64,000 bases of DNA from Euglena gracilis (GCA_039621445.1 CP154955.1:14496085-14560084); one strand, 5' to 3'; shown: positions 21,001 to 53,015, counted from the first letter of the stretch. A program made the numbers and translations. The notes: a model not told the origin generated them from the sequence alone.

Positions 21001-24000
21001 CCAAAATCAGGACAACAGTGACCCCCCAAAACGGCAGTTATTTTGCGATCTTTTCAGATTGTGCAATTGTGCACGTTGTGTTTCTTCGGGCAGATGCAGG
21101 CTGCGTCAAAACATGCAGAATTTCACACTCATTTAATCATGTGTCCTCGCCATATGGACACACAAAAGGATCCCAAGAGGGTATTTTTCATATAAAACCA
21201 CCCATGAACTGTTTTTTGAAAACCCGCCCGCCCATACACGACACCGAAGGCGTCAGGAATGTTCATTGTCTCCCCAGACCCCTCACCGCCGTCCATCGAT
21301 TTCCCCACATTCCTGCTACACGCCCTTCGCAGCTACGCCGCCTACAGCCCAGGTCAGCAGGTGTCCGCTGCTGGGAGAATTAGGCCTTGGGCATGGCTTG
21401 GAAGAAGTGGAAGTTGATGACTGTAGTTTTTCAATATATCATTGTGTATCATTTTAATGTGTCAATATGTCAGTATATAATTATTTTTCAATGTATCATT
21501 ATTATTGCAAATTATTTGAAGGCTGCTTTGATTTGGGACATTGGTTTTCCACACTGGATGACCTAAATTGGCGCGGGGAGGAATTTTTGGGGGGGAGTTC
21601 ATCAGCGCTTCAGACCTGATTTGTGACTGGCACATTTCGGTCACCATCGGCCGGTTCACAACTGTTCGGCTGGCTGCAGGAAAAGGGCAAAAGCACCTGC
21701 AGCTTTGGGACGGTCTGATGGCGAACGTAGTTTCGGAAAATAGCTGAATGCATTTTTTTCATCCCTGAGACCTCAAATTCATTGTTGATGGTTTGAAAAT
21801 TTTCGTTTACACCAAAGGTTGTGTATTTTGGATTTCTTGCTTTTCTCCAAAAGAGTTCCTGGTTTCATTTTTAGTAGCCCCACCACCCACCATTGCATAA
21901 AAAAGCCGAAAACTTTGAACTTTCATCCTGCATCAACGCGGAATATGATGTTCATTAATGGAAGTTGCGGTCAATGGTTCCGTTGAACGCTGTGGCACCA
22001 CCAATTGCAAATTGTAGAAAGGACCATATTGCGCGCGAGCGAAGGGGGGATATGGGACACCCTTCTGAATGATCCCGGACACCTCCTCATATCGTCTCAA
22101 ACCCCACCCACCACAACATCGCTTAACGAGCCCCTGAGAGGTTCGTCGGGAATTTGGGAAACATTTGTTACCCCCTGTGAAACCATTTATTTCCCCCAAC
22201 TAAAATTTTTCATCCAAAACGTTGGGGCCCCCCACGGAGCTATATCGTTTCTTGGCGTGCTGCAGGTGGAATCGGGGCTCTTCTCCGCCAACCTCCCCGT
22301 CTTTGACAAGCGTTCCGTCAGCCGGGCGTACGTGGACGGCAACAGCACGTTGTTCGTGGATTACTGGCAGGATGGCACGGTCAGGCAGCAGGTTGTTTTT
22401 TGAGGTGGTGTGTCTCCCGCTTAAACTGTGTTGAATTTTTTGTGTTTGTTCGAGACCATTCCGAACATCTTTCTTATGGCGCTGGTGGCCACGTCCAGAT
22501 CAATGTGTGGTGTAACGGGGCTCAGGGGGAGTGCCCCCCCCCCCCTGGACTGGAGGGGGTCCGGAGCACCCCCCACCTGCCCTTAACTGTCTCCGGTCCG
22601 ATTTGTGTGGGAATGTTGTGACAGAACCGAGGCACTAAGTCAATCAGTCCCAGCGCTTCCCCCTTGCCCGACGTTTGGCTTTGGGGTCTGTGCTCCTTGC
22701 AAGAGTCCAGACCACAGACCTGAGATTCGACCGTGGCCTGTTCTCACAATGGCTGTCCATCCGGGCAGGTTGGGCCGCAACCAGCTCCCTCTGTTTCCGA
22801 TTCCCATTCCCATTGTCGAACAAAGGCAGCGTGAGTGCCATCCTTCCCCCGCACGCTCCTTCCGACAATTCGTGATTTATTTGGTTTTCGCGGCTGTATG
22901 CACGCCGAACCTTCGTGAATGGCGAACGATGCAAAGTGAATGGTAGTCTGATGCACATTGTCCATTGGGTGTATTTATTTTGTGACGGGGGTATGCGAGG
23001 TGAGGTTCACAAATGTGCAGTTGAGACATCAGAAACATGGACATGCCATCCCAGCCTGCTGGTGAGGCTCTACCTCAGCTCTGGATTTCGCTGAGGTGTG
23101 CCCCCCCCTCCCGCAAACCGTGCCCCATATGTGCCGACTCAAAGCTAGCTAGCAACCAGGGGTTTTCTTAAGCTGGAGGGGACCCCATCCCCCCGGCGGG
23201 GGGGTCCAGCCAGCCAAGCTCGAATCTAGCCAGCAGCCAAAAGTCGGGCTGGGAGCCCCCCCCCAGGGGGGGTCGAGCAAAATAAAGTTGGGTCCAGCCC
23301 AGCCGGAGGCCAGGCCAGCCGGCTGCAGGCTGCACAGCCAACTAGGCTGCCCAGCTCACCTATCCCTGCATTTTTTTTCTCATCAAGGAAGTAGGCTGTT
23401 CCTCCGGTCCCGATCCAGCATTGATCTAGCATCGAGAAGGCAAAAATGCCCCCTTCAGCCCCGGACCCCCCTCCCCCCCCCCCCGGGGGGAGTCCAGCCA
23501 GCAGCTCGTTTCCAGCCAGCAGCCTTTTTCCAGCTAGAGGCTGGACCCCCTACCCACCATGGATTTCCTGTATTTTTGTTTCGTGCCACATGAAATCACG
23601 AATCACCACAAAAATGGAGCTTTCCCAAAAATCAAAAATAAATCACGAAAATGATTTAATGTGTCGTGTGAAAACTTCTGGATTGAAGGTGATGATGTTC
23701 AAATCCAATTTATACAAATTTATACAAATACATTCACATGCTGCTTCATCTCTTTGGCGTTTATGTGGTCCTGAATGATATGCATTTATTCCTCATATTT
23801 ATGTCTCTCGGTCTGTTCGTTTGTTTAATTGGCTTGAGTCGCCCAAATACATTTCTGGCTTTGCTGACTTTTCTACCCCATCCTCTGTGGGGCTGGTTCC
23901 AGCCAGTACCTTTTCAAACCACAATTTTCCAGCTGGCACGCTGTGCAGCCTCAAAACAGGATTTGATATGGAGAGATAAGGCAATTTTAATGGAGAACTT

Positions 24001-27000
24001 GTTTGCACCACACGCCATGACACCCCCAGGAGCAAGTGGGGGGTTAGTTTGTCGGAACACAGTTTTCCAAAGTGGATTCAGGTGGTCCGGTTTGCGCCAC
24101 CCCTCTCCAGGACTTGGACACCGTATTTGTGTTCCACAAGGGGCTGGGGATGCGCCTCCACCGGGGGTTCCTCGCGCGGTCTGTGGATACGATGCATTAC
24201 CTCCGCCAACTCCTCGGTATTACCCCAGCCATGAGGGATCAGACTCATTTGTGTGTGTGGTATGTGTGGTACCTGTGTGTGTGGTATGTGTGGTATGTGT
24301 GTGTATGTGTGTATGCGTGTGGTGTGTGTGGTATGTGTGGTATGTGTGTGTGTGTGTGTGTGTGGTATGTGTGGTACGTGTGTGGTATGTGTGTATGTGT
24401 GTGGTATGTGTGGTATGTGTGTGTATGTGTGTGTGGTGCCATATGACGTGACGCGATGTGCTGTGATGTGGCATGTGTCGTTTTGACCGAAGGGTACTAC
24501 ATCTGCCAGCAATCTTGTTGTGGCCAACAGCGTCTTCCTGGACCTCGGATCCCCATCCTCCCATGAGTGAATTTCATTTGATGTTCACTTGACACCTGCC
24601 CATCCCCTTCCCCCCTGGGGGGGGGGGGTGGATTTTCAAGAGTGGTTGGGTGGATTGGGGCCGTTGCACCCCGGGGGTGAGTTTGGGCCGGACGAGGACG
24701 GGCTTTACAGGTTTTTTATGGAATTTTTCATGGGTGGGATTTGGGTGGATGGGTCGACCCCTCCCAATGCATGGGTGGGTTTCCAAAAAAGGGACTGCAG
24801 AGGGGGACCCCATTTGGGGGGATTTGGGGGGGGGGGGCGGATAGATGAGAGGTCTTTCGGCTTTGAGGATAAGTGGTTGGGGGGTCAGGACCACTCTCCC
24901 CTCTCCTGGACCACCCTCCCCCTAGATGTTGGGAGGGGGGTCCGAACCTCCACCTCCCTTCCTTAGCAGGTTCCCAAAATGGCAAAAATATCCTTCTGGC
25001 GCACAAACGAGGAAAAAAAAACGCCTTTGTTCTTTCTCACTTTTGAGCATATTGTCCATTTGTTGATGTTTTTGGTTTTTTCCACACAAAAAAATGGTCA
25101 AAACATTTCAGAAAATGAGCATTTTTGAGAAATCAGGGACTTTTCCACCAATCCTGGCCCGATTTCCGGCCTTTTGTCCGTCCACAAAACCGAAATTTTT
25201 CTGGGCCCATGTCAGTTTCGAAGTGGCAGGGGGGTCCGACCCCCCCCCTCAAGGCTTCATTTCTATCCCTGGGGGGGGGCAACAAGTGTTTCCCAACCAG
25301 CCCCCAAACTCTCGACGAACCTCTCAGGGGTTCGTTAAGCAATGTTGCGGTCGGTGGAGGGGGCGTGGTTCAGGGTTTGATATGAGGGGGTGTCCGGAGT
25401 CGATCGGAAGGGTGACCCCTATCCCCCCTTGACCACCGGGGGAAAGCGCCTACGAAATGACTGGGCGTGACTGGCTGTGAAGGCCCTCATAGGTGGGATA
25501 GGTGGGGCTCTGTGTTGGGGCGTGACAGGGTGTGACTGTGCATGACTGGCTGTGAGGACCCAGCTGTGAGTACTCATACCATAGTATACCATAGCACCCC
25601 ATAGGCTCTGTGATGGGGCGTGACAGGGCATGACAGGGCGTGGCTGGGCGTGACAGGGCACGTGACAGGGCATGTGACTGGGTGTGACAGGGCGTGACAG
25701 GGCATGTGACTGGGTGTGACTGGGTCTGGGACTCTGGATGCCCATCTGTGCCCCCCACCCCTGCTCGTATTGAGCCCTCGGCCGGCTGACGGATCGGTGC
25801 CCCGCCGCAGACCCCGCCAAGCCCGTCCGCCTGACCGGGCACAGCCTCGGCGGCGCGGTGGCCCCCATCGTGGCGCTGCTCCTGCAGAAGCGCGGTACCT
25901 CTCCATCCCCCACCCCCCCCCCTCTCACGCCTTTGTGTTGTGGTGTGTGTCGTGGCGGTGTGACACAGAAATGGATTTCAGACGCCGGACAGGTCGTGAC
26001 ACAAAATTGACCCCGAGACGCAAGGCGGGTTCCTAATCCAGCAGGATGTTTGGCTCTGGGTTTTGGGTTCGTTGAAACATCCGCAGGCGGACCCAAGGTG
26101 ACTGGATGCCACCTTGGTAAGTTGACAGGTTGCTGGGGGGGGGGGGTTGGCCGACCATTGTTGGCTTTATTGTAGTCTTTGGTGTTGGAGGTGTCTCCCC
26201 ATTTTTCCTCGCCATCTCCCCAAGTCGGTGCTTTTCCGGGATCTGTGAGGTTTTTGGACGTGGGACCCAAAGCAGGCAAGAGGGGGACCTTGGTGGGACA
26301 CCCGTTTTATCCCATTGGATAAACGTCAGATTAGTTCATTAGTAAGATTAGTTTATCTCTCAGCCTTTTTCTGGGCAGATTCCATGTCTGTGGCATTCTA
26401 GTGTGTTGTTCACCATCCTGAGTTTGGTTTTTGTGTGACCGCGGCCTGGTTCAAAGTTGACCCCCCCCCCGACAATGTGGCTGGACAATTCAACCCACAA
26501 TATTAATTCACAAATTGGCCAGCGTCGCCAGCCCAACTCTCTGCCTCTTTGCCTCGATGTTCCAGGGTTCAACATCACGGACATTGTCACTTTTGGTGCA
26601 CCGAAGTTCACCAACCTCCAAGGTACAGAAAAGGTGAATAAGCTGCCACTGATGCGGATCACTTTGGCAGGCACACAGGGCCATGCTGCAGCCGTGTTGT
26701 TTGGCGGTTGCGGGACTCAATTTTATTTCCGTTTTTTATTTCCAGAAAAAATTGCATACAGACACATATCTGAAGCGGATTGGGTGGGGCGGGAAAATGG
26801 GTGGGTGGGTTGGTGTGGCCCCCACATTTGATCCCCCCCCTCCCGGAGGCAGGATTTCTGGCCCAAATTGTTGCCAGAGGCCGCAATGAAGCCCTTCTTT
26901 GGGCGTATTTCTGCCTGCAACCAGGCAGGCCTGCCAGGGCGCTCCAAGCAGGGGATTTCTTGAGCCGGAGGGGACCCAATCCCCGGGGCAAATCCAGCCA

Positions 27001-30000
27001 GCAGCCCAAATCGGGGCTGGGAGCCCCCCCCCGGGGGGGGGGGGGGGGGTCGAGTGAAATAAAGTTGGGACCAGCCCGGCTGGCGGCCGGGCCAGCCGGC
27101 CACAGGCTGGCCAGCCAACTGGGCTATCCCGCATTTTTTTCTCATCACAGCTTCCTCCATCACAATCCCCCAGCCTTGATCTCGCTCCATCAAAATGTCG
27201 AGAAGGCAAAAATGTTTCAGAAAATTTTGTTTTTCATCGACTCAGCCAAGCACAGCCCCCTCCAGCCCTGGACCCCCCCTCCGGGTCCAGCCAGCAGCTC
27301 GTTTCCAGCCAGCAGCCTTTTTTCCAGCCGGAGGCTCGACCCCCCTTAAGCAATCCCCTGACGCCAGGACCCCCCTCCCGGGGGTTGGTCCAATGCAGCT
27401 TGGTCTCTCATCCTCCTCCACGGCGTCCACCCCGAAGCTGGGGGGATGCGTTTTTTTTTTGCATTTTTTCCATGTTTTTTTTTAAATTTTCCAACGATCC
27501 ACGGTTTTGCACACTTTCTTCGCATTTTTTGTGCATTTTTTCGATTATTTTTCAGCATATTTTCTGGTTTTTGGCGCATTTTTTTTTCGAGGCCGGGTCA
27601 GGGGTTTTTTTTTAGTCTTGGACCCCTCCCCCCGGGGGGGGGGGCAGGGTGGGTGGGTCTTTTGGACCCCTCCCCCCGGGGGTGGGGGGGGGTGATATAT
27701 TTTTCGGCGCCAAAGACACCAAAATTTTTGAACAAGTGCTATTTTAGCATTTTGCTAACTTTCGGGCAAAAATGGGTGGGTCCCCCTCCCCCGGGGGCCA
27801 GGGGGTGGGTGGGTGGGTGCTTTAAAAAAAACCCCTTGGCCAGGCTAGTGCATCCCTCCCCCCCCCCCGCCGAACCGGGGCAGGACCCTGCAGCGACCCT
27901 GTCCCGCCGCTGCCAATGATCAACGCGTATCGGCAGGCTGGCCCCGAGGTTTGCCTCATACGTCCCGGGGCCCAGCCAAGGCTGGGCCACGGGAACCCGG
28001 CGGTGGTTTTAGGGGAAGGCACCCCGCCAACCACCACCACGGGTGCCGCCACCCCTGCACCGTGCACGTTTCTCGGACTGAAAAAAAAGGAATTCGGATG
28101 CCAAACAAATTAATGTAATTAATTTAATTATTCGATTGACTTAATAAATCAGGAAGTTGTACCATTTAAGCGGTTGTAATTAACGGTGCTAATTAATGTC
28201 ATTAATTTAATTACTCAATTGACTTAATAAATCAGGAAGTTGTAACATTTAAACGGTGCTCCCGGACAGGAACGCCCCCCCCCCGGCATTTCTTACCACA
28301 GGGGGTTGCACCATCCAGCAGCTTTTTCCCATCCTTGAGACTCCCCCATTGAGTGATTGCAGTCCTTGTCCACCCTCCAAACGACAGTCTGGGTTGAGTC
28401 GGGATGGGCAGCAGTGGTTGACGTTTGCCTCTGGGGATTCGTAGCTGTTTTGGTGTGAACACTGAGAGCTGGGGGAGTTTGGTGTTGCGCTCCCCAGGTC
28501 ATCCTGAGCAACAACACGTTGGACTACCAATATCTCACTTCGGCGCAGGCCACGTTTCGTGCCAGGCACGCAGGTCATTCCGTGCTTGTCCGAGTGTCTT
28601 CTGCTCAAAAAAAAAACCTCAAAAAGTCGTATTGATATTTTGTTTTGTTTTTATTTTTGGATATTTTTATTTTTCTTTGTAAACCCTCCCCCAAATATTG
28701 CCTCCCCCCCCCCCTTGGGGTTGCACTTCAATAAAAAAAATACCCCCCCCACTTTCGGGCCGCCGACCTCAATTTTCCCTCGAAAGAAAATGAAAAGAAT
28801 AAAATTGTGTTTGAAAATCAAGAGTTCGTGGCAATAAATGGCCAAATAAATGTGTTTTTGTGGGCCATCTGGTCTCCAAAATGTCAAACAGATTATTGCT
28901 TAAGCACCTGGGGGTGGGGTTGTACACAGGCTGGCCATTTGCTGAGTACCGGGGGGATGGACTCCCCTCCCTCCCAGGGAGGAGAGGGGAGTTTGGGGGT
29001 CCCCCGATTAAAAGAAAATTCCTCCAGCACTGTGCGCCGAGGTGGATTTTTGCAAAACAGTACAAAAAATTGCCAAAAAGGGTTGCTGGGTTTTTATTTT
29101 GGGTCTTAAGAATTTTCAAAAGATTTCGAAAATCTAATGTCGAAATCTTTTGAAAATCCTTTAGAAGAACAAATAATACCCCTCAAACCCAAAATAATAC
29201 CCCCCTCGGGCGGGGACTTCGGGCGAAAAAATAATACCCTGAGGGTTATTATTTGGGAGGGGGGCTCATCCTCTGTGCCCTCGACGGAAATGGTGCAGAG
29301 CGATTTCTCTTCATTTCAACTCGCCAACACTCTTTGCAGGACATCTTGCGGACCTCGCGACGTCTTTCGGGCTTCTCTTTTTGAGATTCGCATACAAATG
29401 CAGATGTCTGCCCCAGTTATTTTATGCTGAACCTCCATCAAGTGAACACCTGAAGAGAGGGACAGGCCTTTGGACCCATTCATGCAATTCACACCTGCCT
29501 CAGGCATTGCTACACTGCACGTTTCAATCTGCGAGTAAGGACGCTCCAGAAGCGCTTTCCCATTCCCCACACCAGGGATGGGAGCCTTTCGACGTGACGT
29601 GGAGGTCGCACACCTCCGCTTTTACCACACAAAAAAATGCGAAAAACGATGGGGGCGACCGAGCTGTCGATCTGTCGATCAAACCCCCCCAATCACCAAA
29701 TGCAGGGAGCGGGGATTGGGGGGGGGGGGCTCCTCGCCCCCCCCCCAGCATTGACTGCAGGTTCGTGATCTTACAAGCAGGGAGAGGTGGGGGGCACCCC
29801 AGGTTTGCCAGTGACCCCCTGCCTGACGCACAAACACTGCCCCCCCCCCCCACCAACGTCGCAGCCAATGCCACACCCCCCTCCCGCCATGCGGGTCGGT
29901 GTTTCATGGCGGCACCGACAGGGGTTGGGAGGAGAAGAGAAGCCTGGGCCTGTGGAGCAACCACGCCATGCTGGAATACCTCGCCCAGGTCTACGCCCAC

Positions 30001-30072
30001 CAGCCCATGCCCGACCCAGCGCTGGGGGCGGCCCTCTCCGAGCTGCGGGAGCAGCAGCAACCGCCACCGTAG
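17990..30072 (+). CDS. Secreted CCP-containing class 3 lipase (copy 2), best preserved
   Basis: Predicted triacylglycerol-lipase-like ester hydrolase entering the secretory pathway. Twelve exons join with consistent phase: 17990-18073, 18501-18563, 19716-19797, 20256-20432, 21278-21360, 22266-22391, (missing segment), 24111-24216, 25811-25894, 26566-26672, 27895-27948, 28498-28559, 29952-30072. Domain order: signal peptide, CYWAGCY motif, four-Cys module, six-Cys sushi/CCP-like module, alpha/beta-hydrolase lipase. The triad is Ser in GHSLGG (exon 25811-25894), Asp in DPVPPLP (27895-27948) and His in SNHAMLEYL (29952-30072); the stop is TAG at 30070-30072. The strand equivalent to IVVAFRGT between 22391 and 24111 was not found, so the model is incomplete there. 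Both intron kinds are present. The substrate is unknown; the CCP unit suggests binding to a protein or glycan partner (inference). Confidence 0.75.
18074..18500 (+). other. Copy-specific intron without GT donor
   Basis: Absent from copy 1, where VWMPETEP is uninterrupted; here IW and MSETAP flank 427 extra bases. The ends are complementary: TGGATTCTTTTTTGA near the start pairs, with wobbles, at 14 of 15 positions with TCAAAAAGAAGTCTG near the end. The 3' side is CTG + 6 bases. Intron gain in copy 2 or clean loss in copy 1. Exact edges are less certain than in other cases. Confidence 0.6.
18501..18563 (+). CDS. Lipase copy 2 exon 2: CYWAGCY motif
   Basis: Encodes MSETAPRDDPDGCYWAGCYP and one Gly, matching the second half of exon 1 in copy 1. 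The exon ends at GGC, three bases before CAGGGG. Confidence 0.7.
18564..19715 (+). other. Nonconventional intron, lipase copy 2
   Basis: CAGGGGA at +4 pairs with TTCCCTG (one G-T wobble); CTG is followed by 5 bases. The same position and rule as the 3297-3540 intron of copy 1, but 1152 bases long. It contains several other repeats, including a reversed family A-like end at 18770 (CAGGCTTCTTTTTACC). Confidence 0.7.
19716..19797 (+). CDS. Lipase copy 2 exon 3: four-Cys module
   Basis: Encodes GCPKGYREVAKERCFFLGPN then SEHCCPA; 82 bases with a normal GT donor. Almost the same as copy 1 at 3541-3622, which argues for recent duplication or constraint. Confidence 0.8.
20256..20432 (+). CDS. Lipase copy 2 exon 4: sushi/CCP-like module
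   Basis: 177 bases encoding VTCPAPTPPTGWEVGADCQR, then FYNKDADTCPVQCGSG and RCTARGVWEFKGACPA. Six Cys, with a Trp between the last two, fit the layout of complement control protein modules. Normal AG and GT borders, phase 1 on both sides. Such modules in secreted proteins usually bind partners. Confidence 0.75.
20465..20603. repeat. (GTGTG)n pentanucleotide array
   Basis: Array of GTGGT/GCGGT units. The same unit on the opposite strand forms the array at 38888-39063. Confidence 0.95.
21278..21360 (+). CDS. Lipase copy 2 exon 5: lipase N-terminus
   Basis: Encodes PSPPSIDFPTFLLHALRSYA. 83 bases as in copy 1; the donor chosen (GT at 21361) keeps phase 0 into the next exon, unlike the earlier GT at 21353. 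Confidence 0.75.
22266..22391 (+). CDS. Lipase copy 2 exon 6
   Basis: Encodes VESGLFSANLPVFDKRSVSR then YVDGNSTLFVDYWQDGT. Normal AG and GT borders. N-terminal part of the hydrolase domain. Confidence 0.75.
22392..24110. other. Lipase copy 2 gap with an unlocated exon
   Basis: The strand and turn equivalent to TIAFGG of copy 1 should lie here but I could not identify it. Most of 23164-23570 is a family B repeat; the remainder shows no convincing exon. Confidence 0.4.
23164..23571. mobile_element. Family B element, degenerate copy
   Basis: Begins near CAGGGGTTTTCTTAAGCTGG and ends near GGATTTCCTG, with the same internal order as 34628-35108: CCAGCCAGC words, GTCGAGCAAAATAAAGTTGG, CATTTTTTTTCTCATCA, then CAGCAGCCTTTTTCCAGC. 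The flanks show no clear duplication. Confidence 0.65.
24111..24216 (+). CDS. Lipase copy 2 exon 7: HRGFLA exon
   Basis: Encodes DLDTVFVFHKGLGMRLHRGF and LARSVDTMHYLRQLL; 106 bases as in copy 1, normal borders. Confidence 0.8.
24245..24440. repeat. (GT)n with GTATGTGTGG units
   Basis: Dinucleotide-rich tract with recurring GGTATGTGTG units directly after an exon donor. Confidence 0.9.
25440..25735. repeat. GTGAC-rich minisatellite
   Basis: Irregular tandem array of units such as GGGCGTGACAGG and GGGTGTGACTG. Long minus-strand reading frames here are made by the repeat. Confidence 0.85.
25811..25894 (+). CDS. Lipase copy 2 exon 8: GHSLGG nucleophile exon
   Basis: Encodes PAKPVRLTGHSLGGAVAPIV then ALLLQKR; 84 bases in an open frame. 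GHSLGG is the nucleophile elbow of class 3 lipases. The copy 1 exon is one C shorter. Confidence 0.9.
26566..26672 (+). CDS. Lipase copy 2 exon 9: GAPKF exon
   Basis: Encodes GFNITDIVTFGAPKFTNLQG and continues KLPLMRITLAG. AG|GG acceptor; the 3' end is at GGC, before a nonconventional intron. Confidence 0.85.
26949..27364. mobile_element. Family B element
   Basis: Begins CAGGGGATTTCTTGAG and ends with the complement of CAGGGGATTGCTTAAGG. The flanks GCTCCAAG and ACGCCAGG agree at 5 of 8. The interior matches 34628-35108 throughout (CCGGCCGCAGGCTGGCC-type words, TCATCACAGCTTCCTCCATC). Confidence 0.75.
27440..27620. repeat. TTTTTTGCATTTTTT-type words
   Basis: T-rich stretch with repeated GCATTTTTT words, similar to 9790-10170. 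Confidence 0.6.
27895..27948 (+). CDS. Lipase copy 2 exon 10: catalytic-Asp exon
   Basis: Encodes DPVPPLPMINAYRQAGPE; GT donor after GAG. Joined to the previous exon it reads TLAGDPVPPLP, the family pattern for the triad Asp. Confidence 0.85.
28107..28258. repeat. Two-copy A/T-rich tandem repeat
   Basis: Two units about 83 bases apart share GACTTAATAAATCAGGAAGTTGT and flanking TTAATTTAATTA words. Intronic. Confidence 0.85.
28498..28559 (+). CDS. Lipase copy 2 exon 11
   Basis: Encodes VILSNNTLDYQYLTSAQATF; 62 bases, phase 2 at the 3' end (CG|G). The border TTTCG|TGCCAGG is the same nonconventional type as copy 1. Confidence 0.8.
28560..29951 (+). other. Nonconventional intron before the His exon, copy 2
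   Basis: CCAGGC (28562-28567) pairs with GCCTGG (29943-29948); CAG at +4, CTG + 5 bases. The join CG|GTGG gives FRWSNHAMLEYL in frame. Shared with copy 1. It contains the perfect hairpin at 29112-29157. Confidence 0.7.
29112..29157. repeat. Perfect 17-bp stem hairpin
   Basis: ATTTTCAAAAGATTTCG and its exact complement flank a 12-base loop, inside a lipase intron. 35 bases further on, a second short inverted repeat occurs (AAATAATACCCT/AGGGTTATTATTT, near 29230-29255). Confidence 0.9.
29952..30072 (+). CDS. Lipase copy 2 exon 12: catalytic-His exon and stop
   Basis: Encodes WSNHAMLEYLAQVYAHQPMP then DPALGAALSELREQQQPPP and TAG (30070-30072). The His aligns with HRMLNYL and HRMLGYL in the other copies. 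Confidence 0.8.
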
Positions 30073-30895
30073 GGGTTTGGCGCACGGGACCGCCATGCGC
30101 AGGGCGTCCACGGTGACATTGCCGGTGCATCGGCCGGGCCCGTCGTCTCGTGGCGTTGCTCCGTTACGGCGTCCTCGGGATCGATTAATAAAAAGAACCC
30201 CACGTCGTCTATTTGCCTTTGGCAAACGAGTTCCCTCACAATGGCTTTCGTATCGCTGGCTTGTTGGTTCAGTGGCTCTTGCAATTTAACAAAATTGTCT
30301 TTAATTCCACATAATTCATGCTTTCTTGATGGTCTGCTCATTTTCATTAATGACATGGCAACAACAATCAGCTTCAGAAGATGTAACAGTTTAATTATTT
30401 CCATGCCACGCTTTGAATTGTGCCAGAAGCCTGATTTTGAAATTTGGGGTTCCCCTGAGTACAACTTTTCACCATATTTATGATTGAGTCATTCCCAACA
30501 CTACATTTTGCACCAAGCAGCAGCCATCGAATATTGTGTGTTTGACCCCTATTGTAGCCTCCGTGGGGTGTACCTCTCCGAATCAAATCATGTGCAACTT
30601 TTTTACGACATGAGTTTCTGCAAATGACCTCCTGAAAAAATTATCACAATTTACTTTTTCGACGTCTGAATTTTACCCCCCTCGCCGACAATTCACAAGA
30701 AGGATCAACCCCAACTTTACCTCCTCTGAACCCAATTCAAACACCATTTTTTTTTCTGCTTTGCTCATTCGTTTGGAGAAGGTTTCATAGATACAATCGC
30801 GTTCCAGATCGCCGACACCCCCCCAATGTCACCTTCTCAGGCGACGCATTCCAACCCCCCCCCCGGCCCTCCCGTCGCTACAGCGTGGGCTTCGC
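30073..30895. other. Spacer between lipase copy 2 and PLAA
   Basis: No gene or repeat family recognised. A/T-richer than its surroundings, with short reading frames that lack coding character. CTACAG at 30878-30883, just before the PLAA start, could accept a spliced leader (inference). Confidence 0.4.
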
Positions 30896-51809
<20,914 letters not shown>

Positions 51810-52539
51810 TGGGCCGTGCGGTGCTCTCCCCCCCAAAAAACTTCAGCTTTCCCACTGACCGCGCAGAGCACACACTGGCAGCGTTCCCACCCCCCCCCCC
51901 CGACGACGTTGGGCGCTGCGCCCCAACGCCAGTGTTCCGGCACGCGCTTATGGATTCGGCATTTGGTTTGCCGACGGAAACGACATTGGGATTTTTTTGA
52001 AATCAGAATCAATCATGAGGAGCTTCTTTTGGGGTAATTTGCCACTCCAAGGCACATTTTCGAGGTTTCCATTGGCATGTGATTACGGTAAAAATCCTTT
52101 TGAGAAGAATGGATATAATTCTTTCGGTTTTTTTCCTGTTAGTGAATTGGGGGGCAACAGAGGGCCGTACAGTCCGGACAGAAATTGTGGGAGACAAATT
52201 TTATGGGAAACCACATCATTTTCCCCATGATTTGTCAGGTGCAAGTGTCAGTTAGTTATTCACCAATTGAGCTATTTTCGAAAACACACCGCATCGGGGA
52301 TGTCAGCCGCACCGCATTGTTCACAAAATGTTTTGTCTGTTTTTTAAAAAATTACAGAAACAGTGATTTTGCTTTTCCCTTCTTCGTATTTTCTTTGTTT
52401 TTGTTTTGCACTGCACAACTGCCTAGCAAGTCTAGTTCAGGTCTCATCAATTCATCAATGTCGTTCCATTTATGAGTGCTGCAAAATCCACCTCTTGGCA
52501 TTGATTCTGTTTTTCAGGGAGATGAAAAGGATATTCCCA

Positions 52540-52584
52540 TGTGGCGAGAGCCAGTTCACCAACGCCCAAGGTGCTCATAAGGGA
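52540..52584 (+). pseudogene. Relic of a lipase GAPKF exon
   Basis: The frame reads CGESQFTNAQGAHKG, resembling FGAPKFTNLQG and FGAPKFTDARGA of the lipase exons; just upstream, in another frame, KDIP resembles TDIV. Short and frame-broken, so it could be the remnant of a fourth lipase copy or chance. Confidence 0.3.
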
Positions 52585-52859
52585 ACTGTTGTTCTGCTAG
52601 TCAGGATCATGTTTCAGGTGTTTCAAGAGTTTCTTGGGGCAAAAAATTATTACAACATGTTTTTGAAATTCAAATTCAAATTCAATTTGAATATTTAAAT
52701 TGAATTTATCCATTTTTAAAAAATTTCCTGAATTTGGTCGGAGGGCAATCCAATTTTTCATTTATTGTGCGGATGGCAAACAACCTGCCAAGCGCTTTTT
52801 GTGGATGGGATATCTTTCGGCGCCATTCGACGCAACCTGCCATGGCGGACCCTCACATG

Positions 52860-53015
52860 CACACACACACACACACACACAGCACACACAGCACACACAA
52901 CACACACAACACACAAAACACACCCACACACACTCACACACAGCACACACAACACACACGACACACAAACCACACCCACACACAATTCAACACAACACAC
53001 ACACACACACAGGTG
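52860..53015. repeat. (CA)n-rich tract
   Basis: CACACA with ACAG and AACAC interruptions, ending at a CAG acceptor. Confidence 0.9.

Larger units (their letters stand above)
26673..27894 (+). other. Nonconventional intron before the Asp exon, copy 2
   Basis: CAGGG at +4 (26676) pairs with CCCTG ending 27890, followed by 4 bases. Same position, phase and 3+4 spacing as the 12717-13322 intron of copy 1, so it predates the duplication. A family B element (26949-27364) is nested inside. Confidence 0.75.

Noticed and set aside
25419-26279. 286-residue minus-strand frame
   Set aside because: Driven by the GTGAC minisatellite and antisense to the GHSLGG exon; no motif.
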